Shown: positions 1 through 7,729 of the stretch, in pieces
How the letters are laid out: each line of letters starts with the position of its first letter
How positions within the stretch are numbered: position 1 is the stretch's first letter
Assembly (NCBI GenBank): GCA_016930815.1
Contig: JAFGFZ010000399.1
Location: 1-32,031, forward strand
Direction of reading: 5' to 3'
From: Pirellulales bacterium
Lineage (GTDB): Bacteria > Planctomycetota > Planctomycetia > Pirellulales > Lacipirellulaceae
DNA: 32,031 nt
Notes under the pieces: model-generated
The model's database searches: none
What the model was told of the DNA's origin: nothing
Seen by the model: only the letters and a program-made list of their open reading frames with translations
Translations under genes and position numbers: made by a program

Positions 1-45
1 ACTAGGCCCTCAACCTAGCGCGTCTACCAATTCCGCCACTTGGGC
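1..45 (-). tRNA. tRNA-Leu (anticodon GAG), 5' part only, cut by the window edge
   Basis: Read on the minus strand from 45, the sequence has an acceptor 5' strand GCCCAAG, a D-arm with the class II pattern GGCGGAATTGGTAGACGC, then the anticodon stem CTAGG, loop TTGAGGG and stem CCTAG. The anticodon is GAG (plus-strand bases 9-11), which reads CUC/CUU leucine codons. The long variable arm, T arm and 3' acceptor strand lie outside the window. Layout and sequence match bacterial tRNA-Leu closely. Confidence 0.9.
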
Positions 46-70
46 ATGTGGCCGGATGCCGATGGCTGGT

Positions 71-130
71 CCGCATATTTCATGGGCCTTCTGCTGCGAC
101 CACTCGCGACGAAATTCATGAAATATGCGG
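71..130. repeat. 14-bp perfect inverted repeat upstream of tRNA-Leu
   Basis: Arms at 71-84 (CCGCATATTTCATG) and 117-130 are perfect reverse complements separated by 32 nt. Neither side carries a T-run, so it does not look like a normal intrinsic terminator. It sits between the end of the GAF gene and the 5' end of the tRNA on the same strand. It could be a stem in a tRNA precursor leader or a protein-binding palindrome. Confidence 0.6.
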
Positions 131-148
131 GCTAGCTGATCCATGGAA

Positions 149-168
149 CAAGCGAGGAAACTCGCTTG
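149..168. other. 8-bp hairpin with GAAA loop
   Basis: CAAGCGAG (149-156), loop GAAA (157-160), CTCGCTTG (161-168): a perfect 8-bp stem closed by a four-base loop. On the minus strand it precedes the larger inverted repeat at 71-130 and the tRNA. There is no T-run, so a role as a terminator is doubtful. Confidence 0.5.
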
Positions 169-191
169 GGATATCGGCACCTTATAAAACG

Positions 192-219
192 AGTCTACCT
201 ATGATGGGCTGGACGTCAA
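192..219 (-). promoter_or_regulatory. possible promoter reading toward tRNA-Leu
   Basis: On the minus strand TTGACG (219-214) is followed after 16 nt by TAGACT (197-192), five of six and four of six matches to the sigma-70 boxes. Transcription would start near 185, giving the tRNA a leader of about 140 nt that contains both hairpins. A start closer to the tRNA is equally possible. Confidence 0.35.
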
Positions 220-264
220 GTTAGTCGATCCGGTTCAGGAATCAGGGATGGCAGAAGGCTCATA

Positions 265-990
265 CTAGCCCCACCGGCGTTCTTCCTTCATTTTCTCAAG
301 TGCCAATTCGGATGCCAGGCCGCCGGCGACAATCTCCATGAGGTTCGTGATGGATTGATCGTATTTCCGGGGTGTTTGGCAGAAGAACCAGAGGGTGCCC
401 AGAATCGTTGCCGATGTGGCGACTGGGATGCAAACGGCCGACTGGCACGGTTCGGGAACGGCCCAGAGGGCGTGCATCAGCTGGTCCTCAAGAACGACCG
501 CACGACCGCATAATGCCTCCAGGTCGGCCAAGGCCCCTTTTAATGGGCGGGATTCCTCGACGAGGGATTGCGGATCCAAGCCCCACATGGCCCGTATCGT
601 CAATGCGGTGGTCGCGTCGTCAAGAAGATACAGAGCGGCCGCGTCGCAGCCTAGCCCGTCGGCGGCTCCGCGTAAAATACTCGTGATCCTGGATATAAAG
701 GCAATCGTAGGAAGAGGTTCCTCGATGCCCGCCGATCCTATGTTCCGGATTCGATCGGCCTCGGAACCGAATTGCGGCTCCCCATATTCGTCTCCAAGGT
801 CGGACAAGGTCCAGGCTTCCAGGTCCCGATAGACCGATTCGTAAAGGGGGTCTCCTGGTTTAAAACTGGGAAACCCCTCGTCCTCAGGGACATCCGATTC
901 TCCGGTGATCACTCGAAATCGTCTTGGACCAGTTTCAGGCATTTCGATTCCTGGAAAATCACATGGAAAAACGGGGAGATTGGAATCCAA
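265..990 (-). CDS. GAF-domain protein
   Basis: The 241-aa soluble protein has a GAF-like domain over roughly residues 93-235: an alternating segment DAAALYLLDD, a middle region, then a CIPV strand followed by ILGTLWFF and a closing helix. GAF domains bind small ligands, chromophores or nucleotides and usually regulate an attached output domain. None is present here: the first 90 residues are acidic and low in recognisable structure, so any partner would act in trans. The chosen start is a TTG at 990, supported by AGAGG (plus 996-1000) with a 5-nt spacer; an ATG at 942 would remove 16 residues and has no better ribosome site. The gene stands alone, upstream of the tRNA on the same strand. The specific ligand cannot be read from sequence. 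Confidence 0.85.
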   Translation of the reverse strand: MDSNLPVFPCDFPGIEMPETGPRRFRVITGESDVPEDEGFPSFKPGDPLYESVYRDLEAWTLSDLGDEYGEPQFGSEADRIRNIGSAGIEEPLPTIAFISRITSILRGAADGLGCDAAALYLLDDATTALTIRAMWGLDPQSLVEESRPLKGALADLEALCGRAVVLEDQLMHALWAVPEPCQSAVCIPVATSATILGTLWFFCQTPRKYDQSITNLMEIVAGGLASELALEKMKEERRWG

Positions 991-1148
991 TCGGACCTCT
1001 ATGACCAGGCCCCCATAAACTACGTAGGTGTCATATCTTTACATCGGACTGGTATGACGAGTGCGTGAGTGCAATCTCCTGCCAGCGGTGGAACCGGGAA
1101 TCCACTGAACCGATTATGCGAACCGATCCTAGAAATCCGGGCTGTTTT

Positions 1149-1165
1149 GCCCCTGGACCAGGGGC
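1149..1165. other. short hairpin after the symporter gene
   Basis: GCCCCT (1149-1154) and AGGGGC (1160-1165) form a 6-bp GC-rich stem around a 5-nt loop, about 33 nt beyond the stop of the symporter gene. No T-run follows on the minus strand, so it is at best a factor-dependent or RNA-protecting end structure. Confidence 0.3.
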
Positions 1166-1197
1166 AGGCGATCGGTCGTGGCCAGCGATCGGTTGAT

Positions 1198-2919
1198 CTA
1201 TCGGTGGTCGCTTCGATTGGTGGCTGAATCACGTGGTGGCTGGATCACGGTTTTCGGTTCTGGATCCGTTTCGAAACGGCTAATGACCGCGCAGCCACAC
1301 GAATCGCTCCAGACATTCACCGTTGTCCGGCACATATCCAGCACCCGGTCGACGGCGATAATCAGCCCCTGCTTTTCAATGGGCAGTCCGACGGCCTGCA
1401 GGATAATAAGCATCATCACGAGCCCAGCGTGAGGAATGCCAGCAGCACCGATACTTGCCATCAGGGCCGTATACGCGACGATGATTTGATCCGCGATCGA
1501 TAGATCGATGCCAGGTGTCAGATTGGCGATGAACATAACGGCAATCACTTCATACAGGGCAGTCCCGTCCATGTTGATGGTCGCCCCGAGCGGCAGAACG
1601 AACGAACCGACATGGTTACTAATACGAGCCCGCTCTTCGACACATGTCAGGGTCACCGGGAGCGTGCCGTTGCTGGATGCCGAGCTGAATGCAGTCAACA
1701 GGGCTGGGCTCATGGCCTTGGCAAATTCCCACGGATTCCGCTTGGCCACGTAACGGACAATCAGTGGCAGGACAATCCCGGCGTGGACCAACAGGGCACA
1801 CGCGACCGTCAGCATATACAAGCCGAGGGTCCCGAAGATGATCAAACCTTGCGTCGCCGTGGCGGAGAGCATCAGGAAGAAAACGCCATAGGGTGCGAGT
1901 CGGATGATGTACATTGTCATCGTCATCATGACCTCGAACGCCGATCCAAATAGATTCCTAATCACTTCGGCTGCATGACCTCCGCATAGAATCGTGCAAA
2001 TACCAAAGGCGAGACTAAACGCGATAATGGATAGGAAGTTCCCCTGCGTGATTGCCTCAAACGGATTGCGCGGGATCAGGTTCTCGGACTGTTCCAAAAG
2101 AACCGTGGAAAGAGCCTTCCCTTGGGGGGCTCGTGGATGTCGAAGCGGATCGGCACCGGCTGGGGTATCCGGGCTATCGGGAGAGGCGGCTGGTGGATTG
2201 CCGGTTGCCTGGCTCCCTCCTGGATCGATCAGATTGAAGAGGATCAGGCCCGTGCAGATCGCAAGAAGGCTTGTCACCAAGTAATAGAGGATGGTTCGGC
2301 CGAACATTTTCCCGAGCTGCTCCGCTTTGCCAAGGCCTGTGATCCCGGTGACCAGGGACGTGATGATCAGCGGAACTGAGACCATTTGCAACATTCGGAG
2401 AAAAAGGTTGCCGATCGTTGTGGCGAGGTCCCCGATCGTCCGGGCCATGGAACGGCCGTGCTGGTGAAAGAGGACATAAGCTGCCGGATCTTTCTCTTCA
2501 AGCTGCGGAACGGTTGCGACAATGGTTTGAGTCACGGCGATTTGCCGGCCAAGGGATTCCGGTAAATCGGGCCACTCGAAATTTTCAAAGCTGCGATGGG
2601 CCTCCTCGATATCGGCTGTGACTACGATGCGACGCGCCATCCATCCATCACCGCCGAGGATGCCGTTCTCCTGGCGGTCATCGGCAGGGTGGTCCGGATT
2701 CCATGGATTGATTTGGATTCGAATTCGCCGCGGAGTGTCGTGAATCCAAACGTGGCAGCGTGGGATATCGATCGGTTTTTCCATTCCGAGTTGTTGGACT
2801 CGGACTCCGGGCCAATTGACAAAGCCATCGGTTTCATGATGACCGCACCCAAGATTGAGCGCGACGCCAATCACCGATGCGGCGATCATCGCGATGAGAA
2901 TTTGCCAGTGCAGGGCCAT
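1198..2919 (-). CDS. dicarboxylate/amino acid:cation symporter (DAACS family)
   Basis: An inner-membrane secondary transporter of the sodium/proton:dicarboxylate (SDF, GltP/EAAT) family. The family signatures are present in order: the serine-rich re-entrant loop SSASSNGTLPVT (412-423), the NMDGT ion/substrate motif (449-453) and the last helix with DRVLDMCRTTVNV (524-536) carrying the conserved Asp, Arg and Asn. At 573 aa it is well above the usual 420-450. The excess lies in two places: about 140 hydrophilic residues between the first hydrophobic segment and the next (about 25-165), and a Pro/Asp-rich loop of about 50 residues (232-285). The start is ATG at 2919, with no clear ribosome site before it. 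It transports probably an acidic amino acid or C4-dicarboxylate; the exact substrate is not inferable. Confidence 0.93.
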   Translation of the reverse strand: MALHWQILIAMIAASVIGVALNLGCGHHETDGFVNWPGVRVQQLGMEKPIDIPRCHVWIHDTPRRIRIQINPWNPDHPADDRQENGILGGDGWMARRIVVTADIEEAHRSFENFEWPDLPESLGRQIAVTQTIVATVPQLEEKDPAAYVLFHQHGRSMARTIGDLATTIGNLFLRMLQMVSVPLIITSLVTGITGLGKAEQLGKMFGRTILYYLVTSLLAICTGLILFNLIDPGGSQATGNPPAASPDSPDTPAGADPLRHPRAPQGKALSTVLLEQSENLIPRNPFEAITQGNFLSIIAFSLAFGICTILCGGHAAEVIRNLFGSAFEVMMTMTMYIIRLAPYGVFFLMLSATATQGLIIFGTLGLYMLTVACALLVHAGIVLPLIVRYVAKRNPWEFAKAMSPALLTAFSSASSNGTLPVTLTCVEERARISNHVGSFVLPLGATINMDGTALYEVIAVMFIANLTPGIDLSIADQIIVAYTALMASIGAAGIPHAGLVMMLIILQAVGLPIEKQGLIIAVDRVLDMCRTTVNVWSDSCGCAVISRFETDPEPKTVIQPPRDSATNRSDHR

Positions 2920-3030
2920 GATTCATAAGAAGTGGGTATCATGAACAACATGCGTTGCGCGTCGGTTTCGTGAGTTCTTTCGAGGGCACATCTTGAAAAT
3001 ACTTCGAATAGATGCGAATTGGAGAAGCGA

Positions 3031-4062
3031 CTAATCGAACAAGGAATCGACTTCCTTGCCTGCCCGTGTCACCAGCGCGCGGCGTATCTTTCGGGAGACA
3101 TTGTCGGCCAGAAAATGAACCGATCCGTCGACCATAACATATTGCACACCGCCGGGGTGATCACTTCGGAAAACCCGGTAACTGTATGGATCCCAATAAT
3201 TGCTGGTGTTGTTGTATGCCTCCGGGAAGTCGTCCGACATATGGCCCCAAGAAAGGTACCAATAACCGTTGGCCCATGTATAGTCGCCCCATCGAGGTTG
3301 ACCATTCAGTTCACCACATTCGGTCCAGACGAAGTCACGATGGCCGTAGTTGATTTCGCCGACAAGGAGTGTTTTCGAGGTCCCATCCGTGATGTGTTGA
3401 TAGGTTAGCGTGTATGCATCCCCTTCGACCGGTGGATTTGTGAACGCGCCATCCAGGTCGGAGTAATTTCGCCATTCCGTGCGAGTTGAGATGATGTAAC
3501 TACCGGGTGCGAGTTGCTCGCCGCACTCGGTCTCCGGCACGCCACGAGGAAGAACCATGGATGGGCAGAGATAGGTATGGATCGTTTTACTGGTTGCCCG
3601 GATATTCGGCTCGTCATAGATGCGCTTCTCGATGTCGTAATCCTGATAGAGATTGCCTTCTTCAAGGTATGGCAAAAGGATGACGAAAGTGCTTCCTCGG
3701 GTATCAAAATTCGTATGGCCGAGTTTCGGAGGCGGTAGATGGCCTTGCGTATCATGAAATAGCTGGACGGCTAGACCGATTTGCTTCAGATTGTTCTGGC
3801 AGCTTGTCCGCCGAGCCGACTCGCGGGCAGCTTGGACTGCCGGCAGTAACAGCGCGATGAGAATTCCGATGATCGCGATGACCACGAGGAGTTCGATGAG
3901 CGTGAAGCCGAATCGGGAACCCGATGGATTCGATCGATGAATCGAGTCGATCGGTCGCGTGCTAGCCCCTGCCCGATTGAACCTGCCACCGCGCGAATTG
4001 GGAACCCTCCGCTGACCCGCGGTTTCGGCTCGGAAACATCGGTAAACGCGTTGACCACTCAT
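3031..4062 (-). CDS. DUF1559 protein with prepilin-like N-terminus
   Basis: The protein carries a type IV prepilin-like segment ([17 protein letters not shown], then a hydrophobic helix and [11 protein letters not shown]). A DUF1559 body follows, ending with [12 protein letters not shown], the H-x9-DG motif typical of the family. These proteins are abundant in Planctomycetota and are presumably processed by a prepilin peptidase and displayed on the envelope; their role is unknown. I choose ATG 4062, which gives 343 aa with a long leader of about 52 residues before the Gly-Phe processing site. In-frame GTG (4071) and TTG (4098) lie upstream, and none of these starts has a strong ribosome site. 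It is divergent from the GHMP-kinase-like gene across a 73-bp gap. No pilus assembly genes are nearby. Confidence 0.9.
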   Translation of the reverse strand: MSGQRVYRCFRAETAGQRRVPNSRGGRFNRAGASTRPIDSIHRSNPSGSRFGFTLIELLVVIAIIGILIALLLPAVQAARESARRTSCQNNLKQIGLAVQLFHDTQGHLPPPKLGHTNFDTRGSTFVILLPYLEEGNLYQDYDIEKRIYDEPNIRATSKTIHTYLCPSMVLPRGVPETECGEQLAPGSYIISTRTEWRNYSDLDGAFTNPPVEGDAYTLTYQHITDGTSKTLLVGEINYGHRDFVWTECGELNGQPRWGDYTWANGYWYLSWGHMSDDFPEAYNNTSNYWDPYSYRVFRSDHPGGVQYVMVDGSVHFLADNVSRKIRRALVTRAGKEVDSLFD

Positions 4063-4087
4063 CCGTTTCACTATCCCAAAGGGAACC

Positions 4088-4116
4088 TTCGACCGCAAGC
4101 GATCAGGCAGTATAAT
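4088..4116 (+). promoter_or_regulatory. promoter with perfect -10 box, overlapping a minus-strand -10
   Basis: TATAAT at 4111-4116 is a perfect -10 hexamer 20 nt before the plus-strand start codon; the -35 at the right spacing (TTCGAC, 4088-4093) is poor. On the minus strand the overlapping bases 4114-4109 read TATACT, five of six, facing the DUF1559 gene. The two divergent genes may therefore share one melting region. Confidence 0.5.
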
Positions 4117-4135
4117 TCATCATTTCGGAAGATGC

Positions 4136-4996
4136 ATGATGGACAAGCTGCAAACAGCCTCAATTACCCAGATCATTGGCTCGATCCCGAATCGCATGGC
4201 ATTGGCTGGCGGATGGATTGATCAGCCATTTGTCTCCGAACACAATCCCGAGCCACCTGGTTCGATGGTGGTCGTTGGGTTGGAGCCGGAATTTTGGTGC
4301 CTGGAACGTGCTGGAATGGCGACTGGGACCCGCAAAATCGCCTTGAAACTGTGGAACGGTGCCCTACCCGATCGCGAGCCGATTGAATTGGTCAAGGAAC
4401 TCTATGCCGCGGAGAACCGGGGCAAGCTCCAGCCATCCGGTTCCCAGGACATGATCGGACTCATCTATCCGGGCGTGAATCGGTTGGATTTCGATATCGC
4501 CCACGAAGGGGGGATCTTTCCAGTCCACATTGAATCGAACAACGATCCCGCGGTCGCCCTGTGGTTGGAACAAGTGATGCACATGGTCCCGGTGGCGCCG
4601 CGGCCGGCCGGATACAATCCATTGGGCCAAAAGAACCTCGATCCAGCCTGGATTCGCCGCCTTGGCCAGACAGGTAAGGACTGTTTCAATGCCATCCTGG
4701 CGAGAGATATCCAAGGTCTTGGGGCTTCCATGAACGAATGCATGCGTTGTTGGCAGGCAATCTTACCCCATACCGTGCGGCATTCAAACATCGATGTCGA
4801 TCTCCTTGCATTTCTCGACTTCTACCAATCAAGATACCCGGGAGCCATGTACTCCGGTTGTGGAGGCGGTTACCTCTACGTGGTCTGTGATGAACCAGTG
4901 CCGGGCGGGATCCAGATTAAAGTCCGATGCGTTCCAGGGGACCAAAAACCGATGAATCAAGGGGAATCGGCCGCAATTTCTGAAAGGAATCCCTAA
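4136..4996 (+). CDS. GHMP-kinase-like protein with unusual ATP loop
   Basis: The 286-aa cytosolic protein shows the layout of GHMP sugar kinases. There is an N-terminal NRMALAGGWIDQ (19-30) like the family's R-x-LAGGxTD substrate motif, a GSQDMIGL segment (102-109) like the catalytic-aspartate QD motif of heptose and fucose kinases, and a C-terminal MYSGCGGGYLYVV (238-250) like the glycine-rich third motif. The usual serine-rich phosphate-binding loop (G-L-G-S-S-A) is missing. GMATGTRKIA (60-69) stands where it is expected, and the protein is shorter than typical members (310-400 aa). It may be a diverged sugar kinase or a non-kinase relative. Start ATG 4136 (or the adjacent ATG 4139) follows GGAAG at 4127-4131. 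Neighbours give no pathway. Confidence 0.7.
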   Translation: MMDKLQTASITQIIGSIPNRMALAGGWIDQPFVSEHNPEPPGSMVVVGLEPEFWCLERAGMATGTRKIALKLWNGALPDREPIELVKELYAAENRGKLQPSGSQDMIGLIYPGVNRLDFDIAHEGGIFPVHIESNNDPAVALWLEQVMHMVPVAPRPAGYNPLGQKNLDPAWIRRLGQTGKDCFNAILARDIQGLGASMNECMRCWQAILPHTVRHSNIDVDLLAFLDFYQSRYPGAMYSGCGGGYLYVVCDEPVPGGIQIKVRCVPGDQKPMNQGESAAISERNP

Positions 4997-4999
4997 GAA

Positions 5000-5029
5000 T
5001 TGCTAAAATGGATCCGATTGGGCTATGAT
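5000..5029 (+). promoter_or_regulatory. probable promoter of the lipoprotein-DUF1559 pair
   Basis: TTGCTA (5000-5005), 18-nt spacer, TATGAT (5024-5029). Predicted start near 5036, about 45 nt before the GTG start codon. It begins just after the stop codon of the upstream gene. Confidence 0.45.
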
Positions 5030-5080
5030 GGGGGGTGGTGCGTCGCTTGATTCATTCCAATCACCAGCGGGAGACGAATC

Positions 5081-5524
5081 GTGACTGGATTATCAGCCCG
5101 GTATGGGTTAGGCCTGATTGCTATCCTAACGCTTGTTTTGGGTTGTCGCGGAAGCAACAAGGAGGCCGCCAAACGGAATGAATCGAATCTCAAACCGCTT
5201 GCAATCCTCTATAGCAAATACAGAGTCAGCCATCGAGGCCAGGCGCCGGCCAATGAGAAGGCGTTTAAAGAGTACATTTCGACCATTCCCGAAGAACAGC
5301 GGAAACGGTTCCATGCCGAGGATGTGGACGCGCTTTTTATTTCGCCGCGGGATAACAAGCCGTATAGAATTATCTATAAAGACAGAGCGCGGCGTGGTCA
5401 GTCCGATGTGGTCGCCTATGAACAAGAGGGAGCCGGTGGTAAGCGATGGGTAGCCAGAGACCTCGGAATTGTGGATGAAGTGGATGAAGCCCGGTTCAAG
5501 GAATTAGTTCCCGACGGGCCATAA
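5081..5524 (+). CDS. small planctomycete-type lipoprotein
   Basis: The 147-aa protein starts at GTG 5081 after GGGAGA, about 7 nt upstream. A hydrophobic segment ends in LVLGC, a lipobox-like sequence with the lipidated cysteine at residue 22; Leu at -2 is slightly off consensus. The mature part is charged and ends in a compact domain with a region near YRIIYKD and VVAYEQEGAGGKRWV. It is probably anchored on the periplasmic side of a membrane. It lies 46 nt before the DUF1559 gene at 5571 and is likely co-transcribed with it. Small lipoproteins next to DUF1559 genes are a common planctomycete arrangement. No function is recognised. Confidence 0.82.
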   Translation: MTGLSARYGLGLIAILTLVLGCRGSNKEAAKRNESNLKPLAILYSKYRVSHRGQAPANEKAFKEYISTIPEEQRKRFHAEDVDALFISPRDNKPYRIIYKDRARRGQSDVVAYEQEGAGGKRWVARDLGIVDEVDEARFKELVPDGP

Positions 5525-5570
5525 ATAAGTTGTCTTCATTGGATTCATTTATTCTTTGGGAGAATCGAGA

Positions 5571-6578
5571 ATGTCGTCGATGAAAATGAGACGGGTTGGA
5601 TTTACTCTCGTCGAGCTACTGGTTGTCATTGCGATCATCGGTATTCTTGTCGCGTTATTGTTGCCTGCGGTCCAGGCGGCCCGTGAGGCCGCGCGAAGAT
5701 CGCAATGCAAGAACAACATCAAGAATATTGCCCTGGCAATTCATAACTTTGAAAACAGCTATAATTTTTTCCCGACCGGTGGAACCTATCCATGGCCGAA
5801 TATCGAAGATTATGTGACCGGTGGTAAGGCAAATGGTCCCGAACAACAGGGGCTCAGCTGGGCATTCCAGATTCTGCCATATCTTGAGGAGGATGCGGTC
5901 CACGGCATCACAACGCAGACTCAACTCGAGCAGACTCCTGTCGGCCTTTATTTCTGCCCGTCACGCCGTACTCCCACCCAACATTACGTTGAAATGACAT
6001 GGCTCATCGATTATGCCTCGGCCACACCAGGCAAATCGGTCCCGCTGGGAAGCGGATATTTGAACGAAACGGATTTCTGGGGGAATGGTACGATCTGGGA
6101 GGTCCCCTCGAATCAAGAATACTTCGGCATCATTGTCCGAACGGATTGGGATATTATCAGATCGAATCCACCAGGCCCGCGGGGCAACACCAAACCCACG
6201 ACGTTTGGAAAGATCACGGATGGCGCCAGCAACACGCTGATGCTTGGGGAGAAGCGGCTTTTCACTTCATGCTACACGATTGGTGAGTGGTTTGATGATC
6301 GGGGTTGGAGCGACGGCTGGGATCCGGACACGGTGCGATCGACGGCATTTCCCGTGCGGCAAGACGTGTATGATCGCAACAGTGATCAAGAGCTCGTCGC
6401 CACCGGCGATCCACTTCGGCGTTACGGTTTCTGTTTCGGATCGGCCCACACGGGTGGTATCAATGCCGCCTTTGGAGACGGATCTGTCCAGGTGATCAAT
6501 TATGATATTGATCAGAACATATTCAATTCCCTTGGCCATCGCTCGGATGGCAACGTGGTGAACAAGGATGATCTGTAA
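5571..6578 (+). CDS. DUF1559 protein with prepilin-like N-terminus
   Basis: The second DUF1559 protein (335 aa) has a short charged leader, the cleavage-type sequence [18 protein letters not shown], a hydrophobic helix ending AVQAAREAARR, and the C-terminal motif HTGGINAAFGDG (H-x9-DG). The start is ATG 5571, preceded by GGGAG (5558-5562) with an 8-nt spacer; the upstream in-frame TTG at 5556 would place the ribosome site inside the gene. Unlike the copy at 3031-4062 it has the usual short leader. It is presumably a pseudopilin-like envelope protein processed at Gly-Phe, of unknown role, expressed with the preceding lipoprotein. Confidence 0.93.
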   Translation: MSSMKMRRVGFTLVELLVVIAIIGILVALLLPAVQAAREAARRSQCKNNIKNIALAIHNFENSYNFFPTGGTYPWPNIEDYVTGGKANGPEQQGLSWAFQILPYLEEDAVHGITTQTQLEQTPVGLYFCPSRRTPTQHYVEMTWLIDYASATPGKSVPLGSGYLNETDFWGNGTIWEVPSNQEYFGIIVRTDWDIIRSNPPGPRGNTKPTTFGKITDGASNTLMLGEKRLFTSCYTIGEWFDDRGWSDGWDPDTVRSTAFPVRQDVYDRNSDQELVATGDPLRRYGFCFGSAHTGGINAAFGDGSVQVINYDIDQNIFNSLGHRSDGNVVNKDDL

Positions 6579-6631
6579 GAGGTTTGGCCGAGAAATCGAC
6601 CATCACCGAGGATCCGGCGTCAGGTCAGTTT

Positions 6632-6658
6632 CCCGGCAAGGCCGCGCGGCGCGCCGGG
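6632..6658. terminator. GC-rich hairpin between convergent genes
   Basis: CCCGGC (6632-6637) pairs with GCCGGG (6653-6658), and the interior contains the palindrome GCCGCGCGGC. It lies in the 113-bp gap between the convergent DUF1559 and EamA genes. No T-run follows directly on either strand, so termination activity is uncertain. Confidence 0.35.
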
Positions 6659-6691
6659 CAATCGTTGGCCTGTCCGAATGAGGGTTGATTT

Positions 6692-7645
6692 TTAAGCCGA
6701 TTCGTTCTGTTGCAGCACCGCATGCGACTTCAAGAGCCAGATGACACCCAGGACAACAGTGATCCCGCCAAGCCACTGGATGAGAGAGAGGCCTTCGTGG
6801 AGGAACACCATGGCAAGGAGTGCCGTGATGAAGGGGGTGAGATTCTGGATGCCGGCAGTGATCGATGGGCCGAGGCGCTGAATTGCGATGTAAAGAAGGG
6901 TATGCGACCAGGCAATCCCCAATAGGGACGATAGGGCCAGCAGAATCCAGCTCCACCAGGAGAGCGAAGCGACCGCGCGCCAATCACCGAACAGCCCCAT
7001 GGCAAGGAGCAGGGCAATCGATGCAAACTGGGCGACGATGCCGAAGCTGAGGATCGGATTGATATTTTTCAGAAACAGGCGGATGCTCACGGCGTACATG
7101 CCAAGACTCAGGCTAGAGATCACCATACAAACAATCCCCATCGGTTGGATATTGGCCGTGATGGACATCCCGGAAATGGCAAGGATCACAAAACCAGTGG
7201 TCGAGATAGCCAGGCCCCAATAGAAACCGCGCACCCGGAGCAATCGGCGTTCGTGTGGGATGAAGAGCATGGCGAATATAATCGAAAAGACCATGGTCAA
7301 TCGAATGAAGAAGCCGATGGAGGATGCCGGCATAAAGTATGGCGCCGCAGCCCAGAAGAACTGGCCGGTCAGGATGCATGCCGCTGGGATCAGGCATTGG
7401 CGAACGACGTGGCGCGTCAGTTCACCACGGCAATAGAAATAGTAGAGACTTGGCCAATAGAGGATCGATGCTGCCGGAAACCGGATGCCATTGGCAGTCC
7501 ACGAATCGACAACGTGGGTCAGTTCCCGCAGGAGCACGGGAATGGCTGCCCAGCAAAGGATCGTTCCGGACAGCGCCAGGACGCCGCAAGTGTCCATGTG
7601 GCGGAGCCATGGTGGATGGACCACGTTTCTGACTCGAAACGGCAC
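6692..7645 (-). CDS. EamA/DMT-type membrane transporter
   Basis: A drug/metabolite-transporter superfamily protein with about ten hydrophobic segments in two tandem EamA halves. The second half ends with the typical GPSITAGIQNLTPFITALLA and a last helix containing GGITVVLGVIWLL. Such inner-membrane carriers export amino acids, metabolites or drugs; the substrate cannot be told. Start choice is uncertain: GTG 7645 has GGAGA about 9 nt upstream and gives 317 aa. ATG 7597 starts directly before the first helix but has no ribosome site, and GTG 7708 is the longest reading. It is followed on the opposite strand by the convergent DUF1559 gene and lies 84 nt downstream of the MFS gene, so the two transporters may share a transcript. 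Confidence 0.85.
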   Translation of the reverse strand: MPFRVRNVVHPPWLRHMDTCGVLALSGTILCWAAIPVLLRELTHVVDSWTANGIRFPAASILYWPSLYYFYCRGELTRHVVRQCLIPAACILTGQFFWAAAPYFMPASSIGFFIRLTMVFSIIFAMLFIPHERRLLRVRGFYWGLAISTTGFVILAISGMSITANIQPMGIVCMVISSLSLGMYAVSIRLFLKNINPILSFGIVAQFASIALLLAMGLFGDWRAVASLSWWSWILLALSSLLGIAWSHTLLYIAIQRLGPSITAGIQNLTPFITALLAMVFLHEGLSLIQWLGGITVVLGVIWLLKSHAVLQQNESA

Positions 7646-7729
7646 AATGGTGATTCTCCGGAAAGCATGAGCCTCGTGTGGAGGCCTCCGTGTTGACGGG
7701 ATTTGCACGAATCGATGATCGTCCAGCCT

